Positions 41,546 through 51,723 of a stretch of 64,000 nucleotides of DNA are shown one piece after another. The notes beneath the pieces are model-generated. The model worked only from the letters and a program-made list of their open reading frames with translations. It made no database searches and was not told where the DNA came from. Position numbers and translations under genes: made by a program. Source of the DNA: an uncultured Alphaproteobacteria bacterium (GTDB taxonomy: Bacteria; Pseudomonadota; Alphaproteobacteria; RF32; CAG-239); NCBI GenBank assembly GCA_944392235.1, contig CALXVZ010000004.1:1-64000 (forward strand). Reading direction: 5' to 3'. Each line of letters begins with the position of its first letter. The first letter of the stretch is position 1.

Positions 41546-42610
41546 ATGGAGCAGGTTTTGTCTGAGAATAATCTGGTCATATCAATAGATGCTATGGGGG
41601 GGGATAAATCCCCCGCAGTAGTGATAGAAGGTCTGGCTTTAGCCCACAAAAGAAATCCTGATATAAGATTTTTAGTATATGGGGATGAAGAAAAGGTAAC
41701 CGCTGAGATAAACAAATATCCGGCATTGAAGGATGTATGTCAGATTTTTCACACAAAAGAGTTTGTCCATAATGAAGATAAGCCGTCACACGTTATCCGT
41801 AACCGCGAGACAAGCATGTATAAAGCTGTTGAGGCTGTGAAGAATGGTGAAGCATCAGCAGTTGTTTCAGCAGGTAATACGGGAGCGTTGATGGCTATTT
41901 CTAAATTAGTGCTAAAAACAATCCAAAAGATACATCGCCCTGCAATTATAAGCATAATGCCACATATGAGTGGAAAATACGTTATGCTGGATTTAGGAGC
42001 GAATACAGATTGTGATGGCATCAATTTAGCAGAATTTGCGATAATGGGAAATATTTTCGCAAAATATGCGCTGGGGATTGAACAGCCTCGAGTCGCTTTG
42101 ATGAATATCGGAGCAGAAGAGATGAAAGGTAAAGGAGAAATCCATGTAGCTGCGCATATAATAAAGAATACGCATTTAAACCTGAATTTTATAGGATACA
42201 TTGAGCCACACGAAATTCCGAATGGAAAGGCAGATGTGGTTGTTGCTGATGGATTTTCCGGTAATATTGCCCTAAAATCAGTCGAAGGAACTTGTAATTT
42301 GATTATGAAATTAATCAAACAAGCCGTTAAACAATCATTTTTAGCGAAAATAGGTTTGCCATTTATGATAGGTGCAAGCAAAAAGCTAAAGAAGACAATG
42401 GATCCTCGCCTATACAACGGAGCAATGTTTGTAGGCTTAAACGGATTATCTGTAAAAAGTCATGGCGGAACAGATGCATTTGGCTTCTCAATAGCCGTTG
42501 AGAATGCAGCCAGACTTGTTCGTAAAGATTTTGTAGGATCAATCCGAAAAGAACTTGAAAATATAGATTTAGATGAACTGTCACAGGAAGCTTGTTATGA
42601 AGTGTATTAG
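41546..42610 (+). CDS. plsX: Phosphate acyltransferase PlsX
   Basis: Converts acyl-ACP and phosphate to acyl-phosphate for phospholipid synthesis. Family motifs: ISIDAMGGDKSPAVVIEG, SVVSAGNTGALMAI (as ASAVVSAGNTGALMA), ANTDCDGINLAEFAIMG, ADVVVADGFSGNIALKSVEG and GASKKLKKTMDPRLYNGAMF. 354 residues, full length. Its stop overlaps the fabH start by 14 bases. Confidence 0.95.
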   Translation: MEQVLSENNLVISIDAMGGDKSPAVVIEGLALAHKRNPDIRFLVYGDEEKVTAEINKYPALKDVCQIFHTKEFVHNEDKPSHVIRNRETSMYKAVEAVKNGEASAVVSAGNTGALMAISKLVLKTIQKIHRPAIISIMPHMSGKYVMLDLGANTDCDGINLAEFAIMGNIFAKYALGIEQPRVALMNIGAEEMKGKGEIHVAAHIIKNTHLNLNFIGYIEPHEIPNGKADVVVADGFSGNIALKSVEGTCNLIMKLIKQAVKQSFLAKIGLPFMIGASKKLKKTMDPRLYNGAMFVGLNGLSVKSHGGTDAFGFSIAVENAARLVRKDFVGSIRKELENIDLDELSQEACYEVY

Positions 42611-43577
42611 AACAGAAATTATTGGTTGCGGACATTATTTGCCGGCAAAAGTATTGACAAATGATGACTTGTCAAAAATGGTAGATACAAATGACGAATG
42701 GATAAGCACAAGAACAGGAATACGTTCACGTCATATTGTATCAGAAGGCGAATTAACTTCAGATATGGCTCTTCATGCTGTTGAAATGGCAATGAAAGGA
42801 GCAAAAGTAACGGCTGAAGACCTAGATTTAATCGTTGTTGCAACCTTAACACCAGATAATACAACTCCATCAGTGGCAGCAAAAATTGCCGGTCGTTTAG
42901 GAGTAAGAACCGGCACACCAGCTTTTGATATAGGTGCTGCATGCTCTGGATTCGTATATGCGATGACAATGGTTGATAATATGATTCGTCTAGGTCAGGT
43001 AAAAACAGCAGCAGTAATAGGTGTAGAAAGTCTTTCAAAAGTAACAGACTGGACTGATAGAAACACATGCGTATTATTCGGGGATGGAGCAGGAGCTGTT
43101 ATTGTGAGAGCAACCGAAGGAGAAGGAACATCTGCGGATACGGGCATATTGGCAACAAAGATATATGCGGATGGAAGTCAATACGAAAATTTATATACAA
43201 CAGGTGGTGTATCTGCAACACAAACCCCTGGATTTATCAAAATGAATGGTAAAGAAGTATTTAAGTTTGCTGTAGGCGCAATGAGCGAAGCTTGCCAAGA
43301 AGTAATGTCTCAGGCGGAAATTACCGCGGATAACGTTGATTGGCTATTGCCACATCAAGCCAATGTCAGAATAATAGCTGGAGTAGGGCAGAAATTAGGC
43401 GTTCCGACAGAAAAAGTAATAGTTACAGTGGACCATCATGGAAATACATCAGCGGCATCAATCCCACTTGCACTATCAGAATCAGTAGCATCAGGAAAGA
43501 TAAAGAAAGGTGATATGGTTCTTATCCCGGCAATGGGAGCAGGTTTCACATGGGGTGGAATGCTTATAAGATACTAA
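42597..43577 (+). CDS. fabH: 3-oxoacyl-ACP synthase III
   Basis: Initiates fatty acid chains with acetyl-CoA and malonyl-ACP. The catalytic Cys lies in FDIGAACSGFVYAMTM, with His in LLPHQANVRI and Asn in DHHGNTSAASIPLAL. ATG 42597 is chosen for the AGGAAG site seven bases upstream. An ATG at 42573 is less likely. 326 residues, as usual. It is translationally coupled to plsX. Confidence 0.95.
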   Translation: MKCIRTEIIGCGHYLPAKVLTNDDLSKMVDTNDEWISTRTGIRSRHIVSEGELTSDMALHAVEMAMKGAKVTAEDLDLIVVATLTPDNTTPSVAAKIAGRLGVRTGTPAFDIGAACSGFVYAMTMVDNMIRLGQVKTAAVIGVESLSKVTDWTDRNTCVLFGDGAGAVIVRATEGEGTSADTGILATKIYADGSQYENLYTTGGVSATQTPGFIKMNGKEVFKFAVGAMSEACQEVMSQAEITADNVDWLLPHQANVRIIAGVGQKLGVPTEKVIVTVDHHGNTSAASIPLALSESVASGKIKKGDMVLIPAMGAGFTWGGMLIRY

Positions 43578-43674
43578 AATATGCTTTGCATAATTTGTAA
43601 GAAGTATTGCAATATAGAAACGTGTAAATTAAGATATGCATAAAATTGAAATTTATTTTTAGGAAAGGTATAAA

Positions 43675-43959
43675 ATGACAACAGTAACTCGTGCAGATAT
43701 AGCAGAAATGATTTGTGAAGAGATTGGATTATCAAGGAAAGATGCTGGCGATATATTGGATATGGTGATAGATGAAATCAAAGGCGAATTAATTTCTGGA
43801 AAAGATGTAAAAATTTCATCATTTGGATCTTTTCTATTGAAAAGAAAAAATGCACGAATTGGTCGTAATCCTAAAACAGGTGTAGAAGCAGAAATTACAC
43901 CAAGAACAGTAATTTCATTCCGTCCATCACAAAATCTTAAGATGGCCGTCAATAAATAA
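43675..43959 (+). CDS. ihfA: Integration host factor alpha subunit
   Basis: 94 residues of the HU/IHF family: TRADIAEMICEEIGLSRKDA, then GKDVKISSFGSFLLKRKNA and the DNA arm RIGRNPKTGVEAEITPRTV. The rpmF-plsX-fabH-ihfA-merR order is typical of Alphaproteobacteria and supports the alpha rather than the HU assignment. AGGAAAGG lies before the ATG. Confidence 0.9.
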   Translation: MTTVTRADIAEMICEEIGLSRKDAGDILDMVIDEIKGELISGKDVKISSFGSFLLKRKNARIGRNPKTGVEAEITPRTVISFRPSQNLKMAVNK

Positions 43960-43981
43960 AAAAAAGAATAAAAAAAGCAAA

Positions 43982-44021
43982 GGGCGGATATACTAAATAA
44001 AAGATTTCCGTCCTTTTTTTA
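43982..44021 (+). terminator. Terminator between ihfA and the MerR gene
   Basis: Stem GGGCGGA / TCCGTCC (one G-U pair) with a loop of about 20 bases, then seven T. It lies 20 bases after the ihfA stop and only 20 bases before the next gene, so it may attenuate rather than fully separate. Confidence 0.65.
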
Positions 44022-44046
44022 TAAAAAAAACAAAGAGGAGCAGTAA

Positions 44047-44454
44047 ATGGGGGTAAATAAATCTAAATCTGCGTTTAGAAGCATAGCAGAAGTAACAGAG
44101 GATTTGGGAGTGGCACCACATGTGTTGCGCTTTTGGGAAACAAAATTTAATCAAATAAAGCCGATGAAAACAAAGAGTTCTCGTCGTTACTATCGTCCTG
44201 ATGATGTAGAAATATTATCCCTTATTAAAGAATTGCTATACGAACGCCGCTATACGATTGAAGGAGTTCAAAAACTATTCAAAAATAGAAGTGTTAAAGA
44301 TATCTTAGGAACAGAAATTCAAAAAGATTTTTTTGAAGAAGAAGAGGAACAAGCACAAAAAGAAGCTGTTTCCGAAGAAAAACAAAATGCAGTAGTTGAT
44401 GCAATTAAAGAATTAAAAGCAATAAAAGAAGAACTTCAAGCTATAACAATGTAG
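44047..44454 (+). CDS. MerR family transcriptional regulator
   Basis: 135 residues. The winged helix-turn-helix is FRSIAEVTEDLGVAPHVLRF, then WETKFNQIKPMKTKSSRRYY (wing), and LLYERRYTIEGVQKLFKN starts the dimer coiled coil. There is a Glu/Lys-rich tail and no metal cysteine pattern. This is the MerR gene that regularly follows ihfA in Alphaproteobacteria. Its target is unknown. GAGGAGCAG lies upstream. Confidence 0.9.
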   Translation: MGVNKSKSAFRSIAEVTEDLGVAPHVLRFWETKFNQIKPMKTKSSRRYYRPDDVEILSLIKELLYERRYTIEGVQKLFKNRSVKDILGTEIQKDFFEEEEEQAQKEAVSEEKQNAVVDAIKELKAIKEELQAITM

Positions 44455-44553
44455 GCTAAACAAGTATTTGTTTTGCATATTTAAGAAAATAGCTTTACAA
44501 ATCATCGCAAGAAAATTATACCTTAAGACAGAGAACGATAGAAAGCGAAGATA

Positions 44554-45957
44554 ATGCAAAGCCATAGAATTGAGAAAATAGTAAATGCAATATATATATT
44601 ATTATGGGGAAGCATATCTTTATATGTAGGATACTACCATGAACCATTCGCAGATGAAGCACAAGCATATTTAATAGCAAGAGATGCGAGTTTATCAGAT
44701 ATAATAAGCACAGTCAGTCGGACAGAAGGCACTCCAGCACTATGGTATATATGGTTAAAGTTTTTAATGATATGCGGAATGGACTATAGCCATTTATATT
44801 TAGCTTCAATTATACCCAATCTTTTAGCCGTAAGTATATTTATTACTCAAGCCCCATTCTCCAAAAGTGTAAGATATTTAGTCCCTCTGACATATTACAT
44901 TTTCTATCAATATAATATCGTAGCAAGGAATTATAGTTTACTATTTTTAGGAGCAATGATTGTTTCTATAACCTACCAAAATCGCCATAAATATCCATTA
45001 TATTTCATATTAGGAATAATCTTTCTTGGTTCAATTTCTTCACATGGATTTTTATTAGCATTAGGAATAATGGGAGTATGGCTACTCTCAGAAATTCACG
45101 ATAAAAAATCATTAAATGAATATATAAGTTTTTTTAAGAGAAATAAGATAGCTATAAGCATATATTCTCTCTTCTGTGTATTAAGTGTTTGCTATTTATA
45201 TCCCGATTTAACAAATCAATATATACAAAACTATGCGACACTTGAAGGATATTGGCTGTCTAATCTTATCAAATTATTATCGGCAGGATTAGTAATATCA
45301 AGTATGTTTGAACCTGAAAATTTATGGTATATAGACATCGGAATAATATATTTTATAGTGATGAATTATCTATTAAACAAAGAATTTGGAATAAAATACT
45401 GGATATTATTATTACCTAACTTTTTATTTATGATAATTGTTCCATACAAACCATGGCATGCAGGAATATATATTATGTCAATTATATTTTTACTGTGGCA
45501 GGACCGTAAGGAAATAAGTAACATTCTGAGAATAGGGATAGGAATATTGCTTATTACAGAATTAGTATGGAGCAGTGTAGGAATAGTGCTAGATATAAAA
45601 GGAAAGTATGCAACCACAAAGGATATATATAACTTTTTACAACAAAAACAAATAGGTTCATCAGATATCGAACAAGCATCATTTCATTGTGTAGGCATAA
45701 ATCCTTACTATAAAAGTAAGAAAATGAGCTATTGGGATTGGCACAAGCAAAGTTTTTATAAGAGAATAAGGAACGAATATATAAAAAATAAGAAAGCAAT
45801 CATAATAAATAAAGAAGTTCATGATACGTTTAAGGGTAGAGTTAAAGAGATTCAAAAACTTGGTAACTATAAAATAAAAATATTTGAGTCTCAGCACTTT
45901 TTCGGATTAGAAGATATGTCTAAAGATGAAACATTTTATGTATTATATAGGAATTAG
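44554..45957 (+). CDS. GT-C type membrane glycosyltransferase-like protein
   Basis: 467 residues with about 10 membrane helices. The first periplasmic loop has YYHEPFADEAQAYLIARDAS followed by EGTPALWYIWLKF, the acidic motif and PLWY pattern of GT-C polyprenyl-phosphate sugar transferases. It would use lipid-linked sugars in the periplasm. The C-terminal ~120 residues are soluble and basic. Its stop is two bases ahead of another membrane protein gene, so both probably belong to one glycan-modification unit. The donor sugar is unknown. Confidence 0.7.
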   Translation: MQSHRIEKIVNAIYILLWGSISLYVGYYHEPFADEAQAYLIARDASLSDIISTVSRTEGTPALWYIWLKFLMICGMDYSHLYLASIIPNLLAVSIFITQAPFSKSVRYLVPLTYYIFYQYNIVARNYSLLFLGAMIVSITYQNRHKYPLYFILGIIFLGSISSHGFLLALGIMGVWLLSEIHDKKSLNEYISFFKRNKIAISIYSLFCVLSVCYLYPDLTNQYIQNYATLEGYWLSNLIKLLSAGLVISSMFEPENLWYIDIGIIYFIVMNYLLNKEFGIKYWILLLPNFLFMIIVPYKPWHAGIYIMSIIFLLWQDRKEISNILRIGIGILLITELVWSSVGIVLDIKGKYATTKDIYNFLQQKQIGSSDIEQASFHCVGINPYYKSKKMSYWDWHKQSFYKRIRNEYIKNKKAIIINKEVHDTFKGRVKEIQKLGNYKIKIFESQHFFGLEDMSKDETFYVLYRN

Positions 45958-45959
45958 CA

Positions 45960-47477
45960 ATGGATAAAAAGTATTTAGATACAAATAAATACATCAATGA
46001 TTTCAAGTTATGCATAATTTTTTTTACAATAAGTAATATTTTATTTTTATACTATCAATCAATATTTTTTATAGGCAACCATGATTGGGATTGGGTAAAA
46101 GGCACAAATCAGGTTTTAAGTTTAGATACAGGATTATTCGAAGGAAGATATGCCAAATTCATTTTAAATGTCATTTTGTATGGTGGACAGGTATTACCAA
46201 TATTGAATAGTATGACGGCATTTTTTCTGCTATCAGTAGGAATGACACTATTAACAAGATATTGGAGAGTAAGAGATACTATATCACGAATTATAGTTGG
46301 AAGTATTATAATAAGTTCGCCATACATATTAGATTGGCTATATTTTTCAATAAATATTATCGGAAATTTTATGGCAATTCCATTAGTTATATATGGATTA
46401 AGTTGGGCGGAAAACAAAAAATGGCATTATAAGTTAGCCTCAGTAATAAGTTTTCTGATAGCATTAGGAGTATATCCAAGTATAGCAGAAATGATGATAG
46501 TAAGCTTGGTTATAAGGAATTTAATAGAAAAGAGAATTAGCGTAAGAACATACGGAATAGTTTTAATAGCTCTAATTATATTTGAAATAGTATTAAAAGT
46601 TCTGACCTATAAAGGGATAATATATACAGGGCATTATAATATGCAAACCGCAACAATTGGAGAATTGGTGCAACGAGTTCCGGAGATAATTTTATTATCA
46701 TTTAAGCAATTATATATGAGTATACCATTTTTCCCAAAAGAGTTAAAAATAATAGGATTAATGATAATAACAGGAGCTGTTATAAAGACACTACAAAGAG
46801 AAAGACGCATCAGAACAATAATTCTCTGGGGGATAGGATTAGGAGGAACAGTATTAAGCGCATTTTTATCAGCAAAGATAGAAGAAGCAGCATATGTTGC
46901 CCGCATTAATTTTTATGGTATAAATTTTTTATATGCAGGAGGAGTAGCAATATTATTAAGCAAAGGACAAATAAAGGAACAAGAAAAAAGTTTTGCAAAG
47001 AATATAGGGTTGTTATTAGGGATACTATTTATTTGTTTTGGAGGAAGAGAAATTTTTACAGCTCAGAAGGTATGGAATTTTGGGCGAGAAGCGGAAGAAA
47101 AATTAGCAGAGAGAATAAATGACCGAATAGAAAGCCGTATAGAAAATTCAATAACATTAATACCTGTTGTAGCAGGCGAGCAATCACTAAGACCCAAATA
47201 CTATCATCAAGAGTATGACAAAAATAATCCATACATGCTGACAAGTCCGTTTATGATTAGACATATACCATCAGGAATGTTGAATTTTTATTTACCGGAG
47301 CCAATTTATGCTGGAAGTTCTCAAATAATGGGATTAAATGAGCCGTTATATATATTCTTAAGAGACGCAAAAACCACATGGCCATCAGAACAAGGATTAT
47401 ATGTAGATGGAGAATACGCGATAATAATGATGACAACAGATGGTATCAGAGCGATCCAAGCTCAAATCCCTAAATAA
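45960..47477 (+). CDS. GtrII-like membrane glucosyltransferase
   Basis: 505 residues. After a first helix comes FFIGNHDWDWVKGTNQVLSL and then LFEGRYAKFILNVILYGG, which fits the glucosyltransferase GtrII-type family (PF14264) of O-antigen and surface glycan modification. About 10-11 helices follow, and the C-terminal ~120 residues are periplasmic. It starts three bases after the GT-C gene. Assignment rests on the N-terminal signature and topology. The acceptor is unknown. Confidence 0.65.
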   Translation: MDKKYLDTNKYINDFKLCIIFFTISNILFLYYQSIFFIGNHDWDWVKGTNQVLSLDTGLFEGRYAKFILNVILYGGQVLPILNSMTAFFLLSVGMTLLTRYWRVRDTISRIIVGSIIISSPYILDWLYFSINIIGNFMAIPLVIYGLSWAENKKWHYKLASVISFLIALGVYPSIAEMMIVSLVIRNLIEKRISVRTYGIVLIALIIFEIVLKVLTYKGIIYTGHYNMQTATIGELVQRVPEIILLSFKQLYMSIPFFPKELKIIGLMIITGAVIKTLQRERRIRTIILWGIGLGGTVLSAFLSAKIEEAAYVARINFYGINFLYAGGVAILLSKGQIKEQEKSFAKNIGLLLGILFICFGGREIFTAQKVWNFGREAEEKLAERINDRIESRIENSITLIPVVAGEQSLRPKYYHQEYDKNNPYMLTSPFMIRHIPSGMLNFYLPEPIYAGSSQIMGLNEPLYIFLRDAKTTWPSEQGLYVDGEYAIIMMTTDGIRAIQAQIPK

Positions 47478-47557
47478 ATAGATTGACCAAAAAACAAAAA
47501 GTCTAATATCTAAAATAGTAAAAAATTATTAAGATAGAAATTATTAAAATAGAAATT

Positions 47558-48034
47558 ATGGAAAAAAAGAATTATTAAGAAGGATAAACCAGAAGGGCAA
47601 AGACCTAGGATATCCGCTGTTTGTAATGTCAGATGGATGTGTATTAAAGACACCGCCACAAGACATACCATTCAAATTCATTGTTTTTGAAGAGTTAGAC
47701 ATAGAAAAAAGTCTCGCTAATCAAGGAATAATGAAATATGAAACGTGGTTAAATAGGACGCCAAGCGTGACTTCATCACCGGAAAAGCCAGAAAAAGCCA
47801 AGCAACCTCAGCCTTTTCAAATTCCCAAACATCTCAAACCCAAAATATATAAATTTCCAAACTTAATCATATATATATGCTGAAAAAAATATATGTTACT
47901 TTGCTGAAGAGGTCTATGATTTTGAAAAGTATGGAATAAGGGTTCACGTTTTTGAAACAGGTATTGAGGTAAAACAATATACTGTTAAAGAAGAAGGTAG
48001 AGAAAAAGTATATTATCACATTTTCAAAAAATAA
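47558..48034 (+). pseudogene. Frameshifted paralogue of the 48040 gene
   Basis: Three reading frames join into one plausible protein. ATG 47558 (MEKK...) would enter the frame of DLGYPLFVMSDGCVLK if the A7 run had one more base. That frame stops at TGA after LIIY, and the next frame resumes as AEKNICYFAEEVYDFEKYGI to TAA at 48034 if the (AT)5 tract (47869-47878) had one more unit. The start aligns with GYPIYVFSDGTF of the next gene. Translation as it stands is limited to a short piece (ATG 47626 to TGA 47883). Decay or slippage phase variation are both possible. Confidence 0.6.
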
Positions 48035-48039
48035 AAATT

Positions 48040-48528
48040 ATGACAGCAGAAATTTTTAATGAATTTGGAAACCGGAATGGTTATCCGATTTATGTATTTT
48101 CCGATGGAACATTCGCCACAACACGAATGAGCGGAAAGAGAGTGATTTTTACGGTGGAAGGTCCGATAGATACCAATCCGGAACACCAACGTCAGTTGCC
48201 ATCAAGGTCAAATAATTATCCGGCAGAACATTGTCGAGAAGTCTCAGAAAAGACAAGCTTTTTGGGGAAAGTGAAGCAGAAAATCAATAGCATGCTAACT
48301 CCAACAGAGCCAGAATATGTGGACTACGAAGAAGTGGGAGAAAGAGAGATGGTAAGAACCTCCCAACAAAATACTTGTCCTGATAGGAATGACAATTATG
48401 GAGGATGGGGAGTTTTTACGCATCAAGGTAGAGATTGGAGTGTCAGAGCCGAAGGTGTGAAAGAGGTGAAAACATATCACGCCAAAGACGGAGACAAAGA
48501 AGTTTTTGTAGCAAATTATAAATTTTAG
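48040..48528 (+). CDS. Hypothetical protein (162 aa)
   Basis: Starts MTAEIFNEFGNRNGYPIYVF, then SDGTFATTRMSGKRVIFTVE; a variable low-complexity middle (PSRSNNYPAEHCREVSEKTS); and a C-terminal beta-rich GGWGVFTHQGRDWSVRAEGV with KTYHAKDGDKEVFVANYKF. No signal peptide and no membrane segment. It is paralogous at its N-terminus to the preceding frameshifted gene. The family is not recognised, and no function is assigned. It begins five bases after the previous stop. Confidence 0.55.
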   Translation: MTAEIFNEFGNRNGYPIYVFSDGTFATTRMSGKRVIFTVEGPIDTNPEHQRQLPSRSNNYPAEHCREVSEKTSFLGKVKQKINSMLTPTEPEYVDYEEVGEREMVRTSQQNTCPDRNDNYGGWGVFTHQGRDWSVRAEGVKEVKTYHAKDGDKEVFVANYKF

Positions 48529-48534
48529 TAGAAT

Positions 48535-48894
48535 ATGAAAACATTTCTTAAAACCATCGATTTCTACTTATGGAAAAGGGAGGCAATCAATAATTGCCCG
48601 ATAGGCGGATTTTTAGGCAGAGCAGGTCGCCCCATGGTCCAACGAGTAGAAAATTGTCCGATACTTCCGAAAGATATGCCCGGAGAAATACATTCTTTTA
48701 AGGATGGAATAGTCACAATTTATTGTGAACCGCATATTCGTCCATTATTTAAGGTGTATATCGCCAGTAATGTATTAAGAGAAGGTTTTATCATTGAGGG
48801 TGCTGATCACCTAGAGATAGAGCAGGCGATGCGTTACTACGACGAAAAGAACAATAACAAATACGGATTGTGGTATTTGTATATTCACGACTAA
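48535..48894 (+). CDS. Hypothetical protein (119 aa)
   Basis: Soluble, aromatic-rich: MKTFLKTIDFYLWKREAINN, then ILPKDMPGEIHSFKDGIVTI and a C-terminal ADHLEIEQAMRYYDEKNNNK-YGLWYLYIHD. No domain is recognised. It starts six bases after the previous gene's stop and is followed by a clear terminator, so 48040 and this gene form a two-gene unit, perhaps with the frameshifted one. Confidence 0.55.
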   Translation: MKTFLKTIDFYLWKREAINNCPIGGFLGRAGRPMVQRVENCPILPKDMPGEIHSFKDGIVTIYCEPHIRPLFKVYIASNVLREGFIIEGADHLEIEQAMRYYDEKNNNKYGLWYLYIHD

Positions 48895-48900
48895 AAAGAA

Positions 48901-48935
48901 ATTCCGTTTTGCAGAAAGGCAAAGCGGGATTTTTG
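48901..48935 (+). terminator. Terminator before clpB
   Basis: Twelve-base-pair stem ATTCCGTTTTGC / GCAAAGCGGGAT (several G-U pairs) with loop AGAAAG and a following TTTTTG. Confidence 0.8.
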
Positions 48936-49030
48936 TATCAGGGAAAGGAAAAAATAACCAAGATTTAAGAATAGCCCCTTGATTTTAGGATATATGCATC
49001 ACTACATAAAAAGAAGAAGGAGATAAAAGG

Positions 49031-51589
49031 ATGAATATAGAAAAATACACAGTCAAAAGCCAAGAAGTGATAAAAGGTGCCATTGATTTAGCAATAAAAA
49101 GAGGCAATCAATTTGTAACACCATTACACTTATTAGGCACAATATTGGATTTAAATGACCCGACAACCGAAAATTTGATTACGGAGAGTGGAGGTAATAT
49201 AGGCGTATTAAAATCAAGTGTCAGCAGTGAACTTGAGAAAATACCATCCGTATCAGGAGAGAATGTCCAAAGCTCAATGTCACAAGAATTGAGTAGATTG
49301 TTGTTGGAGGCAGAGAGCTTTAGTGAAAAAAATAATGATAAATATGTAACAGTAGAACGTATCTTACAAGTTTTATCACAGTCAGCCGGTAATAAAGCAT
49401 CAGAATTATTAAAAGCATCAGGTGTAAATCCTGTAAAATTAAATCAGGCGGTAGCAGCATATCGTAAAGGCCGTCTAGCAGATTCTGAAACAGCAGAAGA
49501 TACATTTGAAAGTTTGAAGAAGTTCACAATAGATTTAACGGCACGTGCCAAAGAAGGTAAATTAGATCCAGTTATCGGGAGAGATGCTGAAATACGTCGA
49601 ACAATACAAGTGTTGTCTCGTCGAACCAAAAATAATCCAGTTTTGATAGGTGAACCAGGTGTGGGTAAAACAGCAATTGTCGAAGGTTTGGCAATGCGTA
49701 TCATTAATAATGATGTGCCGGAGAGTTTGAGACATAAACGTTTATTGGCATTAGATATGGGTGCCTTGATAGCAGGAGCAAAATATAGGGGCGAGTTTGA
49801 AGAAAGACTTAAATCAGTATTAAAAGAAGTCGAAGAGGCTGCCGGAACAATAATTTTGTTCATAGATGAAATGCATACTATTGTTGGAGCAGGAGCAAAT
49901 GAGGGATCAATGGATGCATCAAACTTATTAAAACCTGCATTGGCAAGAGGAGAATTGCATTGTGTCGGTGCAACAACATTAAGCGAATATAAAAAATATG
50001 TTGAAAAAGATGCCGCATTAGCACGTCGTTTCCAGCCGGTTTATGTCGAAGAACCTGATGTTGAAGAAACAATAACTATACTGCGAGGAATTAAAGAGAA
50101 GTTTGAACTTCACCATGGAGTAAGGATTTCGGATGCGGCATTAATCGCTTCAGCGACACTAGCAAACAGATATATAGCCGATAGGTATATGCCAGATAAA
50201 GCTATTGACTTGATGGATGAAGCCGCATCTTCCTTACGAATGAGTATTGATTCCAAGCCGGAAGAGTTGGATACGTTAGATAGAAAAGTTTTGCAGTTAA
50301 AAATAGAAAAAGAAGCCTTAAAGAAAGAAACGGATGAGAATTCAAAAACAAGATTAGCGGAAGTAGAAAAAGAACTGGCAAATCTTGAAGAACAATCTCG
50401 CAGTTTGGAAGGTAAATGGAAACAAGAGAAACAAAATCTGCAACACATAACCGAGATAAAAGATAAATTGGATAAAGCCAGAAGCGAGGCTCAAATAGCC
50501 GAGAGAAACGGACAATATGAAAGAGCCGGAGAATTGCAATATGGTATAATACCAAAGTTAACAACAGAATTAAGTGAGTTGGAGAAAAATACAAAAAAGA
50601 CTGAACAACAAACCGTTCAACCGGAAGATATAGCGAAAGTTGTTTCTAAATGGACAGGAATTCCAACAGATAAGATGTTGTCATCAGAACGCGAAAAGCT
50701 GTTACACTTGGAAAACTATCTAAAGAAAAGAGTTGTTGGACAAGATGAAGCGGTAGAAGCTGTGGCAAATGCCGTTCGTCGCTCACGTTCCGGCATATCC
50801 AACCCGAATCAACCGATAGGATCATTTCTATTCTTAGGACCGACAGGTGTTGGTAAAACAGAACTAAGCAAAAGTTTGGCAGAATTTCTGTTTAATGATG
50901 AAAATGCTATGCTAAGAGTAGATATGTCGGAATACATGGAAAAGCACTCTGTTGCTAGATTAATCGGTTCCCCTCCGGGATATGTAGGGTATGAAGAGGG
51001 AGGAATGCTGACAGAAAGTGTTCGTCGTCGTCCATATCAAGTGATTTTGTTTGATGAGGTAGAAAAAGCACATCCGGATGTTTTCAATATACTATTGCAA
51101 GTATTGGATGATGGACGCTTGACGGATAGCAAAGGTCGGACAGTAGACTTTAAGAATACGATAATAATAATGACCTCAAACTTAGGTGCCGAGTATTTGA
51201 TTAATCCAAATATGACAGCCGAGGAACAACGCACCAAAGTGCTAGAGACATTGAAAAATGCTTTCAGACCTGAGTTTATTAATCGTATAGATGATATAGT
51301 CGTCTTCAAACGTTTAACAAAGGAAAATATTAAAGCTATAGCCGGCTTAGCATTAGCCAATATTGAAAAACGCTTGAGCGACAGAGGTATAAAGTTGAAA
51401 TTAACACCTCAAGCTGATCAGTGGATTGTAGACAATGGGTATGATGAAATCTATGGAGCACGTCCATTGAAACGTTTATTGAAAAAAGAACTGGAAAATA
51501 AATTAGCTTATGCGCTGTTGTCAGATGCCGTTCATGATAATTCAGAAGTAACCGTAAAAATGGGAGCGGATGGATTAGAAGTTGAATAA
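49031..51589 (+). CDS. clpB: ATP-dependent chaperone ClpB
   Basis: Protein disaggregase working with DnaK. 852 residues: N domain ([20 protein letters not shown]), AAA-1 with [20 protein letters not shown], then the coiled-coil middle domain (about 405-525), and AAA-2 with [37 protein letters not shown], and NNIFIN-like sensor region ending in [29 protein letters not shown] precedes the ATG. A sigma-32-like CTTG (48978-48981) lies about 50 bases upstream, but its -10 is poor. It has its own terminator. Confidence 0.95.
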   Translation: MNIEKYTVKSQEVIKGAIDLAIKRGNQFVTPLHLLGTILDLNDPTTENLITESGGNIGVLKSSVSSELEKIPSVSGENVQSSMSQELSRLLLEAESFSEKNNDKYVTVERILQVLSQSAGNKASELLKASGVNPVKLNQAVAAYRKGRLADSETAEDTFESLKKFTIDLTARAKEGKLDPVIGRDAEIRRTIQVLSRRTKNNPVLIGEPGVGKTAIVEGLAMRIINNDVPESLRHKRLLALDMGALIAGAKYRGEFEERLKSVLKEVEEAAGTIILFIDEMHTIVGAGANEGSMDASNLLKPALARGELHCVGATTLSEYKKYVEKDAALARRFQPVYVEEPDVEETITILRGIKEKFELHHGVRISDAALIASATLANRYIADRYMPDKAIDLMDEAASSLRMSIDSKPEELDTLDRKVLQLKIEKEALKKETDENSKTRLAEVEKELANLEEQSRSLEGKWKQEKQNLQHITEIKDKLDKARSEAQIAERNGQYERAGELQYGIIPKLTTELSELEKNTKKTEQQTVQPEDIAKVVSKWTGIPTDKMLSSEREKLLHLENYLKKRVVGQDEAVEAVANAVRRSRSGISNPNQPIGSFLFLGPTGVGKTELSKSLAEFLFNDENAMLRVDMSEYMEKHSVARLIGSPPGYVGYEEGGMLTESVRRRPYQVILFDEVEKAHPDVFNILLQVLDDGRLTDSKGRTVDFKNTIIIMTSNLGAEYLINPNMTAEEQRTKVLETLKNAFRPEFINRIDDIVVFKRLTKENIKAIAGLALANIEKRLSDRGIKLKLTPQADQWIVDNGYDEIYGARPLKRLLKKELENKLAYALLSDAVHDNSEVTVKMGADGLEVE

Positions 51590-51611
51590 TGAATGAAATC
51601 TCAAAATAAAA

Positions 51612-51647
51612 AAAGATTCTCTTCTGAAAAGGAGAGGATCTTTTTAT
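51612..51647 (+). terminator. Terminator after clpB
   Basis: Stem AAGATTCTCT / AGAGGATCTT with a 10-base loop, then TTTTTATAT, 23 bases after the stop. Confidence 0.85.
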
Positions 51648-51658
51648 ATGTAAAAAGC

Positions 51659-51687
51659 TTTACAAGGCATCAAAAATATGTTAAAAT
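51659..51687 (+). promoter_or_regulatory. Promoter of the 51724 gene pair
   Basis: TTTACA (51659-51664), 17-base spacer, TAAAAT (51682-51687), 37 bases before the start codon. Confidence 0.65.
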
Positions 51688-51723
51688 GAGTTATAAAAAA
51701 ATTATTTTGATGGAGAAAGAGTT

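Noticed and set aside
48978..49030. Sigma-32 heat-shock promoter before clpB
   Set aside because: A CTTG is present, but no convincing -10 (CYTATNT-like) lies at the right distance, so it was not listed as a site.
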